Shown here piece after piece: positions 25,565-34,085 of a DNA stretch of 64,000 nucleotides. Under the pieces are notes generated by a model. That model made no database searches. It had not been told where the DNA came from and was given only the letters and a program-made list of their open reading frames with translations. Position 1 is the stretch's first letter; every line of letters starts with the position of its first letter. This DNA is from Mycobacterium sp. 852014-52450_SCH5900713 (GTDB lineage Bacteria > Actinomycetota > Actinomycetes > Mycobacteriales > Mycobacteriaceae). The stretch is from NCBI RefSeq assembly GCF_001667075.1, contig NZ_LZIL01000078.1, positions 327,362 through 391,361 on the forward strand, in the 5' to 3' direction. The position numbers were made by a program, and so were the translations under genes.

Positions 25565-26503
25565 ATGCCGCGGCTTAGCGAGCCGAGCCCCTATGTGGAG
25601 TTCGACCGAAAGCAATGGCGCGCGCTTCGCATGTCGACGCCGCTGGCCCTCACTGAAGAGGAATTGGTTGGCCTGCGCGGTCTTGGTGAGCAGCTCGACC
25701 TACTCGAAGTGGAAGAGGTTTACCTGCCGCTGGCTCGGCTGATCCACCTTCAGGTCGCCGCGCGCCAGCGGTTGTTTGCCGCCACGGCCGAGTTCCTCGG
25801 TGAGCCGCAACAGAACCCCGACCGGCCGGTGCCGTTCGTGATCGGCGTGGCCGGCAGCGTCGCGGTCGGCAAATCGACCACCGCGCGCGTGCTGCAGGCC
25901 CTGCTGGCCCGCTGGGACCACCACCCCAGGGTGGACCTGGTGACCACCGACGGCTTCCTATACCCGAACGCCGAACTCGATCGGCGAAACCTGATGCACC
26001 GCAAGGGTTTTCCGGAGAGCTACAACCGCCGGGCGCTGATGCGGTTCGTGACGTCGGTCAAATCCGGCAGCGACTACGCGTGCGCGCCGGTTTACTCGCA
26101 CCTGAAATACGACATCATCCCCGGCGCCAAGCACGTCGTGCGCCATCCCGACATCTTGATCCTGGAGGGCCTCAACGTCCTGCAGACAGGTCCGACCCTG
26201 ATGGTGTCGGACCTGTTCGACTTTTCGCTGTATGTGGACGCCCGCATCGAAGACATCGAGCAGTGGTACGTGTCGCGGTTCCTGTCGCTGCGCGGCACCG
26301 CCTTCGCCGACCCGGAGTCACACTTCCACCACTACTCGGCCCTCAACGACACCAAGGCCATCGTCGCGGCGCGCGAGATCTGGCGGTCCATCAACCGGCC
26401 CAATCTGGTCGAGAACATCCTGCCGACCCGGCCCCGGGCCACCCTGGTGCTGCGCAAGGACGCCGACCACTCGATCAACCGGCTCCGGTTGCGCAAGCTT
26501 TAG
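25565..26503 (+). CDS. coaA: Type I pantothenate kinase
   Basis: CoaA phosphorylates pantothenate, the first and controlling step of coenzyme A synthesis. The 312-residue protein matches the mycobacterial enzyme (Rv1092c). The P-loop is GVAGSVAVGKSTTARVL; DLVTTDGFLYPN, the RKGFPESYN loop and LILEGLNVLQ are typical of this family, as is the C-terminal SINRLRLRKL. ATG 25565 is chosen because it gives the standard length; a longer frame to 25478 overlaps the glyA start. The divergent glyA promoter shares the 74-bp gap. Confidence 0.95.
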   Translation: MPRLSEPSPYVEFDRKQWRALRMSTPLALTEEELVGLRGLGEQLDLLEVEEVYLPLARLIHLQVAARQRLFAATAEFLGEPQQNPDRPVPFVIGVAGSVAVGKSTTARVLQALLARWDHHPRVDLVTTDGFLYPNAELDRRNLMHRKGFPESYNRRALMRFVTSVKSGSDYACAPVYSHLKYDIIPGAKHVVRHPDILILEGLNVLQTGPTLMVSDLFDFSLYVDARIEDIEQWYVSRFLSLRGTAFADPESHFHHYSALNDTKAIVAAREIWRSINRPNLVENILPTRPRATLVLRKDADHSINRLRLRKL

Positions 26504-26529
26504 CGGCGTCCAAGCAGCCGTTGTGGCGG

Positions 26530-26955
26530 TTACGCCGTCTCGAGACGACGCACGCCCCAGTACTGCAGTCCGGCGAACGCCGCGGTGTACACGCCACCCG
26601 CCAGGGTGGCGGCAATGCCTGTCGCGGGCAACGGCAGCGCTTCGGCGGCCACGATCGCGCCCAGTGTGAACACGACGTTGGCCACGACGACGCCCATTCC
26701 GACGCGACGCAGGTTCGGCGCCGCCGCGAGGCTGAAGACAACCAAGCCGCCGAGCACGAAGAACGCGCCGAGGCTGTACTCCTGCAGCGACGTCAGGCCC
26801 GTCAGCGACGAAAGCGGGTCGGCCAGAAAAGCGATCGCCAAACCGCACAGGCCCGTCAGCGTGGCGTCGGCGCGCATGGCGAAACGCAGCAGTGAGTCGG
26901 TCGAGTCGTAGAGGGGGCGGGTTGCCAGACCTGGCGCGCCAGATGCATACATCAT
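26530..26955 (-). CDS. Four-helix integral membrane protein of unknown function
   Basis: This 141-residue protein has four hydrophobic helices: TLTGLCGLAIAFLADPL (30-50), YSLGAFFVLGGLVVFSLAAA (60-80), MGVVVANVVFTLGAIVAAE (86-106) and ATGIAATLAGGVYTAAFAGL (112-132). The loops are short. No motif or enzyme family is recognised. Start ATG 26955 or 26952; GAGGAGTAAT lies just upstream on the minus strand. It converges on coaA. The 208 bp beyond its start (26956-27163) hold no gene I can support. Confidence 0.7.
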   Translation of the reverse strand: MMYASGAPGLATRPLYDSTDSLLRFAMRADATLTGLCGLAIAFLADPLSSLTGLTSLQEYSLGAFFVLGGLVVFSLAAAPNLRRVGMGVVVANVVFTLGAIVAAEALPLPATGIAATLAGGVYTAAFAGLQYWGVRRLETA

Positions 26956-27163
26956 GTGATTACTCCTCGCGATGGCGGATTGGGTCGAACTTCAGCGTGC
27001 CGCCGGCGCACTGCCATATCGACTCGTGGCACTGCCAACTACTGCCACGGATAAAAAGACCAGTGGGCTCGCCGGGCTATTCCCATATGCGAGCAACAAT
27101 CGAAATCGTTATTCGACAACTGCCAGTCTGGCATTCAACAGCCCCAGCAGTCACAGGATCGCG

Positions 27164-28534
27164 CTAGTCGCTGGCCACCGGGACCCGCCCGCGCAGGTCG
27201 GCCGCGATCAGCCGGGCGGCAGCGTTCTGCCAGTTGTGCAGCGAGCGCTGGGGGACCTCGGTGACCAACCACTGCCAGGCCTGCCGGGCGATGGGATCAA
27301 GTCCCGTGGCGGTGGCGTTCTGCGCGTACGCACGCACGCCGACGACGTAGGGGAAATAGAGCGAGTTGTAGTGGCGCCACTGCTCGGTGGTCCCGAAATC
27401 GCCGGCGTCACGCGGCTTGAGCCGCCCGATCGCGTCCGCGAGAACCGCCTTGAGTTCGTTGGCCCGCTCCAGCGGATGGTCGGGCGCGCCCCGGGCGGCG
27501 AGGCGCTCGTCGATGACGGGCAGCGCGGTCAACGGGCTGGCGACCAGCTTGCTCAGGTCGCCGTAATGTCCCAGGGCGCGGCGGGTGAGCCTGGCGAACG
27601 TGACGTCGTCGACGTGGCGGAGCGGATCCACCGACCGCAGCGGCAGCGCCGCGCCGGTATTGCGCAACGCCGCCCGATCCTCCCGCAGCGCGGGCGATTT
27701 CGAAAATGCCAGCCGATCGAGAACCCCGGCCAGCGGATCCGCCAGCACCTGCACGGCGATCGCGACCGCCAAACTGGTGAACAGCAGCACGGTGAGCGCG
27801 GTCTGCGCGGCGCGGTCGTGGCGGGTCAGCGCCAGGCCGATCAACGCCTGGCCGCCGAATAACACCGCCACCGCCACCGAGCCGGCAAACGAGCGGAGCA
27901 TGTCGGCGCGCAACGCCTGGCCTTCGTCGAACGCGTCCCACAGCGCGACGGCGAGCCCGAGCGAGAGGACGTCGAGACTCGTCGACGCCAGCGCCACCCA
28001 GCTGGGCACCAGGCCGAGCGGAATGATGAGGATGGCGTTGCCGAGCGCGAAGAACAGCGTCGCGACGACGGCCAGCCCGACTGCCGACCGCGGCCGGCGC
28101 GCCTGCCGCAACGCGACGGCCATCGCGGCGAAGGTGGATACCGAGATCACCGCGAACATCACCCAGTGGCCGGTCCGGAGTGGTCCCTCGACACTGCCGG
28201 CCAGCATCGCCCCGAACAGGCTCAGCACGGCGACAGCGGCCACCAGCAGAAACTCGCGCGTGCGCGGTCTCGAGCCGTCGCTAGGCCGGGCCAGCTCGAC
28301 GAGCACCGCGAACCACGCCACGCCAGGGATGGTCACCAGGTAGATCTCAACGCGACTGAGCAGGTGCGCGTAGGCAGGGCTGGCGGTCCGCACGGCATCC
28401 AGCGCGACCACCAGCGCGAAACCGCACAGGCCGATCGCCGCCAACACGAGCACCGGCTTCCGCGGATCGCGAGCGAGCAGGTATAGCCCGAGCCACCCGC
28501 TCAGCGTGAAAACCACCGCCGACAGCGCAGCCAT
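27164..28534 (-). CDS. Multi-pass membrane protein with cytoplasmic C-terminal domain
   Basis: This 456-residue protein is unrecognised. About eight membrane helices occupy residues 1-270, the first seven resembling the 7TM sensor region in front of some histidine kinases (7TMR-HisK-like). No kinase H-box or ATPase follows. Instead a soluble helical C-terminus of about 170 residues contains LPVIDERLAARG, TTEQWRHYNSLYFPYVVGV and QAWQWLVTEVPQRSLHNWQNAA. I recall no counterpart at this place in M. tuberculosis. The ATG 28534 start lies 22 bp from the tandem repeat at 28556. A sensory or receptor role is inference only. Confidence 0.7.
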   Translation of the reverse strand: MAALSAVVFTLSGWLGLYLLARDPRKPVLVLAAIGLCGFALVVALDAVRTASPAYAHLLSRVEIYLVTIPGVAWFAVLVELARPSDGSRPRTREFLLVAAVAVLSLFGAMLAGSVEGPLRTGHWVMFAVISVSTFAAMAVALRQARRPRSAVGLAVVATLFFALGNAILIIPLGLVPSWVALASTSLDVLSLGLAVALWDAFDEGQALRADMLRSFAGSVAVAVLFGGQALIGLALTRHDRAAQTALTVLLFTSLAVAIAVQVLADPLAGVLDRLAFSKSPALREDRAALRNTGAALPLRSVDPLRHVDDVTFARLTRRALGHYGDLSKLVASPLTALPVIDERLAARGAPDHPLERANELKAVLADAIGRLKPRDAGDFGTTEQWRHYNSLYFPYVVGVRAYAQNATATGLDPIARQAWQWLVTEVPQRSLHNWQNAAARLIAADLRGRVPVASD

Positions 28535-28555
28535 GCACCCAGTTTGGCACGGGTA

Positions 28556-28685
28556 ATGCGTGCCGACCCGCCGCGCCCGGCTCGCGCCGGGCTTGCGATC
28601 GGAAGGAGTCTGATGCGTTCCGACCCGCCGCGCCCGGCTCGCGCCGCGCTTGCGATCGGAAGGGGTCTGATGCGTGCCGACCCGT
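28556..28685. repeat. 57-bp imperfect tandem repeat (2.3 copies)
   Basis: Units begin with atgcg at 28556, 28613 and 28670, exactly 57 bases apart; units 1 and 2 differ at only about three positions, and the third stops after about 15 bases. Unit 1 contains a perfect hairpin (GCCCGGC-tcgc-GCCGGGC). The unit is 19 codons long and stays open in all copies, but no coding role is supported. It begins at the 3' end of the Z-prenyl synthase gene, in the gap before the upstream start of the 27164-28534 gene, and resembles a mycobacterial MIRU/VNTR locus. Confidence 0.85.
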
Positions 28686-29473
28686 TACTTGCCGTACCTG
28701 CGGTGCCGCTGACTGTAGTCACGCAACGCACGCAGAAAATCCACCCGGCGAAACGCCGGCCAGTGCGCCTCCGTGAACCACATCTCCGAATACGCGCTCT
28801 GCCACAGCAGGAACCCGGAGAGGCGTTGCTCCCCCGACGTGCGGATCACCAGGTCGGGATCGGGTTGCCCAGAGGTGTAGAGGTTTTCGGAAATGCCGTC
28901 GACGCTGACCGCGTCGATGAGCTCCTCGGCGGACGCACCGTTGGCGAGTTCCTTGCTCAGCAAGGCCCGCACCGCGTCGACGATCTCGCGGCGGCCGCCG
29001 TAGCCGACCGCGACGTTGACGTGGAACGTCGCCACGACGGGTGTGGATTCCACCGCGTCGCGCACCCGCCGGGCCGGTTCCTCGCCGAGCAACTCCAGAT
29101 CGCCGACGGTGCGCACGCTCCACCGGTTGGCGGGCGCGCAGATCTCCTCGACGACGTCGGTGATGATCTCGATGAGCCCCGCCAGCTCGTCGGGGTCGCG
29201 TTGGAGGTTTTCCGTGGACAGCAAGTAGACGGTGGTCATCTCGATGCCGGCTTCCTGGCACCAGCGCAGCATCTCGGCGATCTTCGCCGCACCCATGCGG
29301 TAGCCGTAGCTGACGTCGGTATAGCCGGCGTCGCGGGCCCATCGCCGGTTGCCGTCGCACAGGACCGCGATGTGACGGGGCAGGTGCGGTTGGGCGGAGG
29401 CCAGGCCCTGCCGCAGCCGCAACTCGTAGACGCGATACAGCGGGTCTTTGAGACGCGGCGGGATAATTTCCAC
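28685..29473 (-). CDS. Short-chain (Z)-isoprenyl diphosphate synthase
   Basis: This 262-residue cis-prenyltransferase matches the length and features of Rv1086, which makes omega,E,Z-farnesyl diphosphate. That product primes decaprenyl phosphate synthesis for the cell wall. Motifs include IAVLCDGNRRWAR with the catalytic Asp, the central STENLQRDPDEL, and the pyrophosphate-binding RTSGEQRLSGFLLWQSAYSE split near residues 215-235. The ATG at 29473 gives the expected length. The stop lies at the edge of the 57-bp repeat. It diverges from the hemolysin-III gene. Confidence 0.92.
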   Translation of the reverse strand: MEIIPPRLKDPLYRVYELRLRQGLASAQPHLPRHIAVLCDGNRRWARDAGYTDVSYGYRMGAAKIAEMLRWCQEAGIEMTTVYLLSTENLQRDPDELAGLIEIITDVVEEICAPANRWSVRTVGDLELLGEEPARRVRDAVESTPVVATFHVNVAVGYGGRREIVDAVRALLSKELANGASAEELIDAVSVDGISENLYTSGQPDPDLVIRTSGEQRLSGFLLWQSAYSEMWFTEAHWPAFRRVDFLRALRDYSQRHRRYGK

Positions 29474-29626
29474 GGAGATTCAGCCTACTGTGAGCTGCGC
29501 CAAATTCCGCCCTGCTATTCGGCGATGTCACCAGCGCGGAGAGACCATGCCGTTACCGACGCCGACTATGTTGGTGATGAGCAGCCACTGGCAATCCCCG
29601 ACCTGCAAGACGAGGGCACAGGAGAC

Positions 29627-30406
29627 ATGAGCAGCCAGACGAGCACGTCTGCCAATTCGGACCGCTCGGATCGCGAATCCGAGACCGTCACCCCCGGCAA
29701 CACCGTCGAACAGCTTGTCGAGGGTGCGGCCCAGGCGCTGAGCAAGCCCCGCATGCGCGGCTGGATCCACTTCTTCTCCGCGTGGCTGGCGATCATCACC
29801 GGCGCGACGCTGGTCTCTGTGTCGTGGGCCGCCTCCTCGCCGCGCGCCGGTCATTCGACGCTGATCTACGCGGCGGCGACCGTGGCGATGTTCGCCGTCA
29901 GCGCCACCTATCACCGGGTGCAGTGGACGTCCGATGCGGCCCGGAACCTTATGAAGCGGCTGGACCATTCGATGATCTTCGTGTTCATCGCCGGCAGCTA
30001 CACGCCATTCGCGCGCCTGGCCATGCCGCAGCAGACAGGCGTGGAGGTGCTGTGGATCGTGTGGGGCGGCGCGGTGGCGGGCATCCTGCTGAAGGTGTGC
30101 TGGCCGACGGCGCCGCGGTGGCTGGGTGTGCCGCTGTACCTACTGCTGGGCTGGGTGGCCGTGTGGTACTGCCCGACGATCCTGCACAAGGCCGGCGTGG
30201 CGGCGATGGTGCTGCTGGCCGTCGGCGGGGTCTTCTACAGCGTCGGCGGCATCTTCTACGGGCTACGGTGGCCCGACCCGTGGCCCAGTACGTTCGGGTA
30301 TCACGAGTTCTTCCACGCCTTCACCGTGATCGCGGCCGTCCTGCACTACATCGCCATGTGGTTCGCGGTGTTCTACGTCGGCGACCACGCGTGGCTGATG
30401 CACTGA
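29627..30406 (+). CDS. Hemolysin III family (PAQR-like) membrane protein
   Basis: This 259-residue seven-helix membrane protein is the counterpart of Rv1085c. The conserved PAQR/HlyIII polar motifs are present: SATYHRVQW after TM2, RLDHSMIFVFIAGSYTPF, and YHEFFHAFTVIAAVLHY near the C-terminus. In this superfamily these Ser/Asp/His residues bind a metal and may form a hydrolase-like site. The name is historical; haemolytic activity is not implied. ATG 29627 is preceded by GGAG. An N-terminal Ser/Thr-rich segment of about 40 residues precedes the first helix. Confidence 0.85.
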   Translation: MSSQTSTSANSDRSDRESETVTPGNTVEQLVEGAAQALSKPRMRGWIHFFSAWLAIITGATLVSVSWAASSPRAGHSTLIYAAATVAMFAVSATYHRVQWTSDAARNLMKRLDHSMIFVFIAGSYTPFARLAMPQQTGVEVLWIVWGGAVAGILLKVCWPTAPRWLGVPLYLLLGWVAVWYCPTILHKAGVAAMVLLAVGGVFYSVGGIFYGLRWPDPWPSTFGYHEFFHAFTVIAAVLHYIAMWFAVFYVGDHAWLMH

Positions 30407-30410
30407 ACGA

Positions 30411-30782
30411 CTACAGCTGCGTGACGTCGGCGGGCGACCAGTACGCCTTCATGTGAGCGACCTTGCCGTCCTCATCGAATGCCATCACGTCGATCGGCTC
30501 GATCACCATCCGGTGCTCCCCGACGGTGATCGTGAGCCGGAAATGGAAAGCCGCCTCGTTGCCGGCGACCCGCAGCGTCACCAGCTCGCATTCGCGCTGC
30601 ACATCGTTGACCGCCGAATAGAAGCCGTGGATCGCCTGGCGGCCGATGTGCACCTCACCGCCGACGGGATCCTCGACGGTGGCGTCATCGGCGTACAGCT
30701 CGACCAACTCATCGGCGCCGCCCTTGGCGACCAGTTCGATGTAGCGGTGGACCGTGTCGGTGATGTGTTGGGCGCTCGGCAT
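30411..30782 (-). CDS. Delta5-3-ketosteroid isomerase-like protein (SnoaL-like fold)
   Basis: This 123-residue protein is strikingly like the bacterial ketosteroid isomerase of Comamonas (about 125 residues). Tyr14 (VHRYIEL) and Asp38 (DATVEDPVG) fall at the identical positions, and Asp98 (EPIDVM) matches catalytic Asp99. In that enzyme these residues move the C5-C6 double bond of 3-keto-delta5 steroids to C4-C5. The SnoaL-like fold is common and often non-catalytic, but conservation of all three residues argues for real activity. It lies 11 bp after the YyaL gene in the same direction. Confidence 0.8.
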   Translation of the reverse strand: MPSAQHITDTVHRYIELVAKGGADELVELYADDATVEDPVGGEVHIGRQAIHGFYSAVNDVQRECELVTLRVAGNEAAFHFRLTITVGEHRMVIEPIDVMAFDEDGKVAHMKAYWSPADVTQL

Positions 30783-30793
30783 GAAACTTCACG

Positions 30794-32806
30794 CTACCGT
30801 GGCGCGCCGAGCGCCCGTGCGAGGTCTTCCGCGGTGGTGACCGGCAAGTCGCACACCCGACCGCGGCACACGTACGCGGCGTCGGCGCCGGCCACCCGGT
30901 CGCGACCGCTCAGCAGCGCCGACGAGTCCTTTTCGCCGCCCACGACGATCGCCCCGCCCGGTGCCAGCCGCCGCGCGTCGGCCAGCAGCGCCGACCGCGA
31001 CGGTTCGCAAGCGACCGCGATCTGCAGCGGTCCGCGCACCGCGGCCTCAGCCACGGCCAGCCAGTGGCCCGCGGAGCGTGGCGCGCGCTCCAGCAGCACC
31101 GAATGCGTGTTGAGCCCGTCGCCCGCCGCCCGCAGATACCGTTCCGCCCGATCGCCGTCGACCAGGTGCGCGGCGGTGAGCAGCGCCTCGGTGATCGACG
31201 ATGCGCCCGACGGCGTCGCCCCGTCCAGCGGGTCGGCGGGCCGAAGCATCAACCGCTCGGCGTCGTCGGCGGTGTCGAACCACCGGCCGGGCCGCTGCGG
31301 GTCGGCGAAGTGCCGCAGCGCGGTGTCGAGCAGATCCGTTGCCGCCGTCAACCAGCCGGCGCCGGCGTCCAGCTGGTAGAGGGCGAGCAGGCCGGTGGCG
31401 AGCATCGCATGGTCCTCGAGGATGGCGGCGCTGTCGCCGACCACCCCGCCCAGGCTGGCGCGCCGCAACCGCCCGTCGACCAGATGCGAGTCCAGCAGTG
31501 CGCGTGCGCAATCGCTTGCGGCCCCGGCCAATTCAGGCGCGTCCAGGGCCACGCTGGCCTCGGCCAGCGCGGTGATCGCCAGACCGTTCCAGGACGTGAC
31601 GACTTTGTCGTCGCGGCCGGGCTGGGTGCGGCTGAGCCGGGCGGCCAGCAGCGCAGCCCGGACGCGTTCGAGGCGTTGCGGGTCGTCGGGATCGGCGGGC
31701 AATTGCAGCACCGAGGTTCCGTGTTCGAACGTGCCGGACGCGGTGACCGCGAAAGCGTTTGCGGCCCAGGGGCCGTCGTCGGGGCCGAGCACGTCGGTGA
31801 GCTGCCCGGGCGTCCAGACATAGGTCGAGCCCTCGCGGCCGTCGGTGTCGGCGTCCAGCGAAGACGTGAACACCGCGCCGTCGGCCAGGTCGTCGAGCAG
31901 GAAGCGCGCGGTCTGGGCGGCGACCCGGCGCGCCAACGGATCCCCGGTCCGCCGGGCCCAGTGCGCGTAGGCGCGCAGCAGCAACGCGTTGTCGTACAGC
32001 ATCTTCTCGAAATGCGGTACCACCCAAGCGTTGTCGACGCTATAACGGGCGAACCCGCCGGCGAGCTGGTCGTAGATGCCGCCGCGGGCCATCGCGCTGC
32101 CGGTGTGCGCGACGGCCTCCAGCGCCGCCGTCGAGCCGGTGCGTTCGTGGTTGCGCAGCAAGGCCTCGAGAATCGCCGACGGCGGGAACTTGGGCGCGCC
32201 GCCGAAGCCGCCATGCACAGCGTCCCGATCGTCGAGCACCGCGGCGACCGCGTGGTCACACAGCGCCGGCGCGATGTCAGGGCCGCCGGAGGGCAGCCCG
32301 GAAGCCATCGCACGCAATTCGCCCGCGATGGCCTCGGACGCCTCCTCCACCTCGCCGCGGCGCTGGTGCCAGGTGGCGGAAACCGCCGAAAGCAGCTGCA
32401 GAAAGCTGTCTTTCGGGTAGTAGGTGCCGCAGAAAAAGGGCCGGCCGTCGGGCGTCAGGAAACACGTCATGGGCCAGCCGCCGTGTCCGGTCAGCGCCAC
32501 GGTGGCGTTCATATAGACGGCGTCGAGGTCCGGGCGCTCCTCCCGGTCGACCTTGATGCAGACGAATCCCGAGTTCATCGCGGCGGCCACCTCGTCGTCC
32601 TCGAACGATTCATGGGCCATCACGTGACACCAGTGGCAGGCGGCATAGCCGATGGAGAGCAGGATGGGCACGTCGCGCTCGGCCGCGGCCGCGAGCGCCT
32701 GCGGGGTCCATTGCTGCCAGTGCACCGGGTTATCGGCGTGCTGCCGCAGATACGGGCTGGTGGCCAGCCCGAGGGTGTTCGTCGCTGCAGCGTCAGCCGG
32801 GCTCAT
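30794..32806 (-). CDS. Thioredoxin-domain protein of the YyaL/DUF255 family
   Basis: This 670-residue protein is the counterpart of Rv1084. The N-terminal thioredoxin-like domain (about 1-160) carries CHWCH in IGYAACHWCHVMAHESF and the adjacent DREERPDLDAVYMNA. A large alpha/alpha six-hairpin-type domain follows (GGFGGAPKFPPSAILE, GIYDQLAGGFARYSVD, VVPHFEKMLYDNALL) and runs to the end. The function is unknown; it is sometimes called spermatogenesis-associated protein 20-like. Its start overlaps the preceding small membrane-protein gene by 14 bases, in an operon with mca, which suggests a thiol-related role. Confidence 0.88.
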   Translation of the reverse strand: MSPADAAATNTLGLATSPYLRQHADNPVHWQQWTPQALAAAAERDVPILLSIGYAACHWCHVMAHESFEDDEVAAAMNSGFVCIKVDREERPDLDAVYMNATVALTGHGGWPMTCFLTPDGRPFFCGTYYPKDSFLQLLSAVSATWHQRRGEVEEASEAIAGELRAMASGLPSGGPDIAPALCDHAVAAVLDDRDAVHGGFGGAPKFPPSAILEALLRNHERTGSTAALEAVAHTGSAMARGGIYDQLAGGFARYSVDNAWVVPHFEKMLYDNALLLRAYAHWARRTGDPLARRVAAQTARFLLDDLADGAVFTSSLDADTDGREGSTYVWTPGQLTDVLGPDDGPWAANAFAVTASGTFEHGTSVLQLPADPDDPQRLERVRAALLAARLSRTQPGRDDKVVTSWNGLAITALAEASVALDAPELAGAASDCARALLDSHLVDGRLRRASLGGVVGDSAAILEDHAMLATGLLALYQLDAGAGWLTAATDLLDTALRHFADPQRPGRWFDTADDAERLMLRPADPLDGATPSGASSITEALLTAAHLVDGDRAERYLRAAGDGLNTHSVLLERAPRSAGHWLAVAEAAVRGPLQIAVACEPSRSALLADARRLAPGGAIVVGGEKDSSALLSGRDRVAGADAAYVCRGRVCDLPVTTAEDLARALGAPR

Positions 32807-33101
32807 CGCCGGGTCCCGGTGCCCGCTCCGATCCGTTGGCCTGGCCCGGGGCGCGGTTGTCTGCCTGGTCGACCGCGTCGGTGCCTTCGTCGGCGGCCTG
32901 GTCGGGCTCGGGGTGCTTGGGCTCGAACGAGTCGGGCACCTTCTTGAGTTGCTTGTTCATCGAGCGCAGCAGCAACAGCGTGGCGATCAGCAGCACCACG
33001 ATGATCAGCAGCCCGATCGGGCTGGCCTTGCCGAAGTCCGGCCCGGTGTGCTGCGGCGCGCCGTCGGCCAACGCACTCGCTGTCAAAATGAGGTGGTTCA
33101 C
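32793..33101 (-). CDS. Small single-pass membrane protein between mca and the YyaL gene
   Basis: This 102-residue protein is the counterpart of Rv1083. A short external N-terminus precedes one membrane helix, GLLIIVVLLIATLLLLRS (about 30-47). A cytoplasmic acidic, Gln/Asp/Gly-rich tail follows. The GTG at 33101 overlaps the mca stop (GTGA), and its own stop overlaps the YyaL start by 14 bases, so all three genes are translationally linked. Function unknown; the tight coupling suggests it works with the mycothiol amidase or the thioredoxin-like protein. Confidence 0.8.
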   Translation of the reverse strand: MNHLILTASALADGAPQHTGPDFGKASPIGLLIIVVLLIATLLLLRSMNKQLKKVPDSFEPKHPEPDQAADEGTDAVDQADNRAPGQANGSERAPGPGDEPG

Positions 33102-33970
33102 AAGTGCCTCTCGATCCCGGCGAACAGGTCGTCCTCGGGCAGACGGACCGGCACCCGCGAGCGTGCGAGCTCGAACTCCTCCGTCGGCCAGAGCCGCTGC
33201 TGCCATTCGATGGGCGCGGCGAAGAAGTCGTGGTCCGGATCGATTTGCGTGGTGTGCGCCCGCAGCGCGTCGTCGCGTTGGCTGAAATACGCCGAGCACT
33301 CGACACGCGTCGTGACCCGGGACTCGAACGGGTCGTGCGCGGCGTCCCAGTGCTCAAGCCATTTCGCGAACGGCGGTTCATGCCCGTGTTTGATCGCCTC
33401 GTCGTGCAACAGCTGCATCCGGGCCCGCAGGAATCCGTGGATGTAGTAGAGCTTCGATACGACCCACGGCTCGCCCGCGTCCGGAAACCGCCGGTAATCT
33501 CCGGCCGCCTCGAAGGCGCCGACCGAAACCTGGTGGCAGCGAATGTGATCCGGATGCGGGTAGCCGCCGTTCTCGTCGTAGGTGGTGATCACGTGCGGCC
33601 GGAACTCGCGGACCACGCGAACCAGCGACTCGATCGATTCCTCCAGCGGCACCAGCGCGAAGCATCCTTCGGGCAGCGGGGGCGGTGGGTCGCCCTTGGG
33701 CAAGCCGGAGTCGACGAAGCCCAGCCAGGTGTGTTCGACACCGAGGATCTCGGCGGCCTTCGCCATCTCGTCGCGTCGGATCTCGGCGATGTGGCCGTGC
33801 ACCTCGGGCAGGTCCATCGCCGGATTGAGGATGTCGCCGCGCTCACCGCCGGTCAGCGTCACCACCAACACCCGGTGGCCCTCGTCGGCGTAGCGGGCGA
33901 GGGTGGCCGCGCCCTTGCTGGACTCGTCGTCGGGGTGGGCGTGCACCGCCATCAACCGCAGTTCGCTCAC
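33098..33970 (-). CDS. mca: Mycothiol S-conjugate amidase
   Basis: Mca cleaves mycothiol S-conjugates, releasing mercapturic acids for export and so detoxifying electrophiles and antibiotics. The 290-residue zinc amidase has the LmbE/PIG-L motif AHPDDES (His12, Asp15) with the third zinc ligand in GGYPHPDHIRCHQ. LTGGERGDILNPAM is typical of Mca/MshB. The length matches Rv1082. It begins an overlapping three-gene operon and diverges from the DUF4307 gene, with a 115-bp shared promoter region. The presence of mycothiol chemistry confirms an actinobacterial host. Confidence 0.95.
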   Translation of the reverse strand: MSELRLMAVHAHPDDESSKGAATLARYADEGHRVLVVTLTGGERGDILNPAMDLPEVHGHIAEIRRDEMAKAAEILGVEHTWLGFVDSGLPKGDPPPPLPEGCFALVPLEESIESLVRVVREFRPHVITTYDENGGYPHPDHIRCHQVSVGAFEAAGDYRRFPDAGEPWVVSKLYYIHGFLRARMQLLHDEAIKHGHEPPFAKWLEHWDAAHDPFESRVTTRVECSAYFSQRDDALRAHTTQIDPDHDFFAAPIEWQQRLWPTEEFELARSRVPVRLPEDDLFAGIERHL

Positions 33971-34085
33971 GTGCCCCCTTGTCGGTCTGCTGGTCGCCGG
34001 TTGCGAAACCTATAATTCCAGTTCTTCAGATCGTTGCATGCTGCCGGCCGGTGTCCGGCAGCCGACCACCCAGGCATACCCAGGC

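Noticed and set aside
26956..27163. Inverted repeat tgccag-tc-tggca near 27124 as a terminator or operator
   Set aside because: The stem is short and the location, between two minus-strand genes, does not decide a role; too weak to list.
26972..27862. A 296-codon plus-strand frame opposite the 27164-28534 membrane gene
   Set aside because: It mirrors a membrane protein whose hydrophobic pattern is convincing, and itself shows only Arg/Gly/Gln-rich shadow sequence.
28556..28685. The 57-bp repeats as a CRISPR array
   Set aside because: The repeats are directly adjacent with no spacers, only 2.3 units, and no cas genes are nearby.
28544..30406. One long plus-strand frame from the tandem repeat through to the hemolysin-III gene
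   Set aside because: The upstream part is antisense to the Z-prenyl synthase; a good ribosome-binding site and ATG at 29627 mark the true start.
31064..32947. A 627-codon plus-strand frame opposite the YyaL-family gene
   Set aside because: The minus-strand protein has conserved CHWCH and full family length; the plus frame is a codon-bias artefact.
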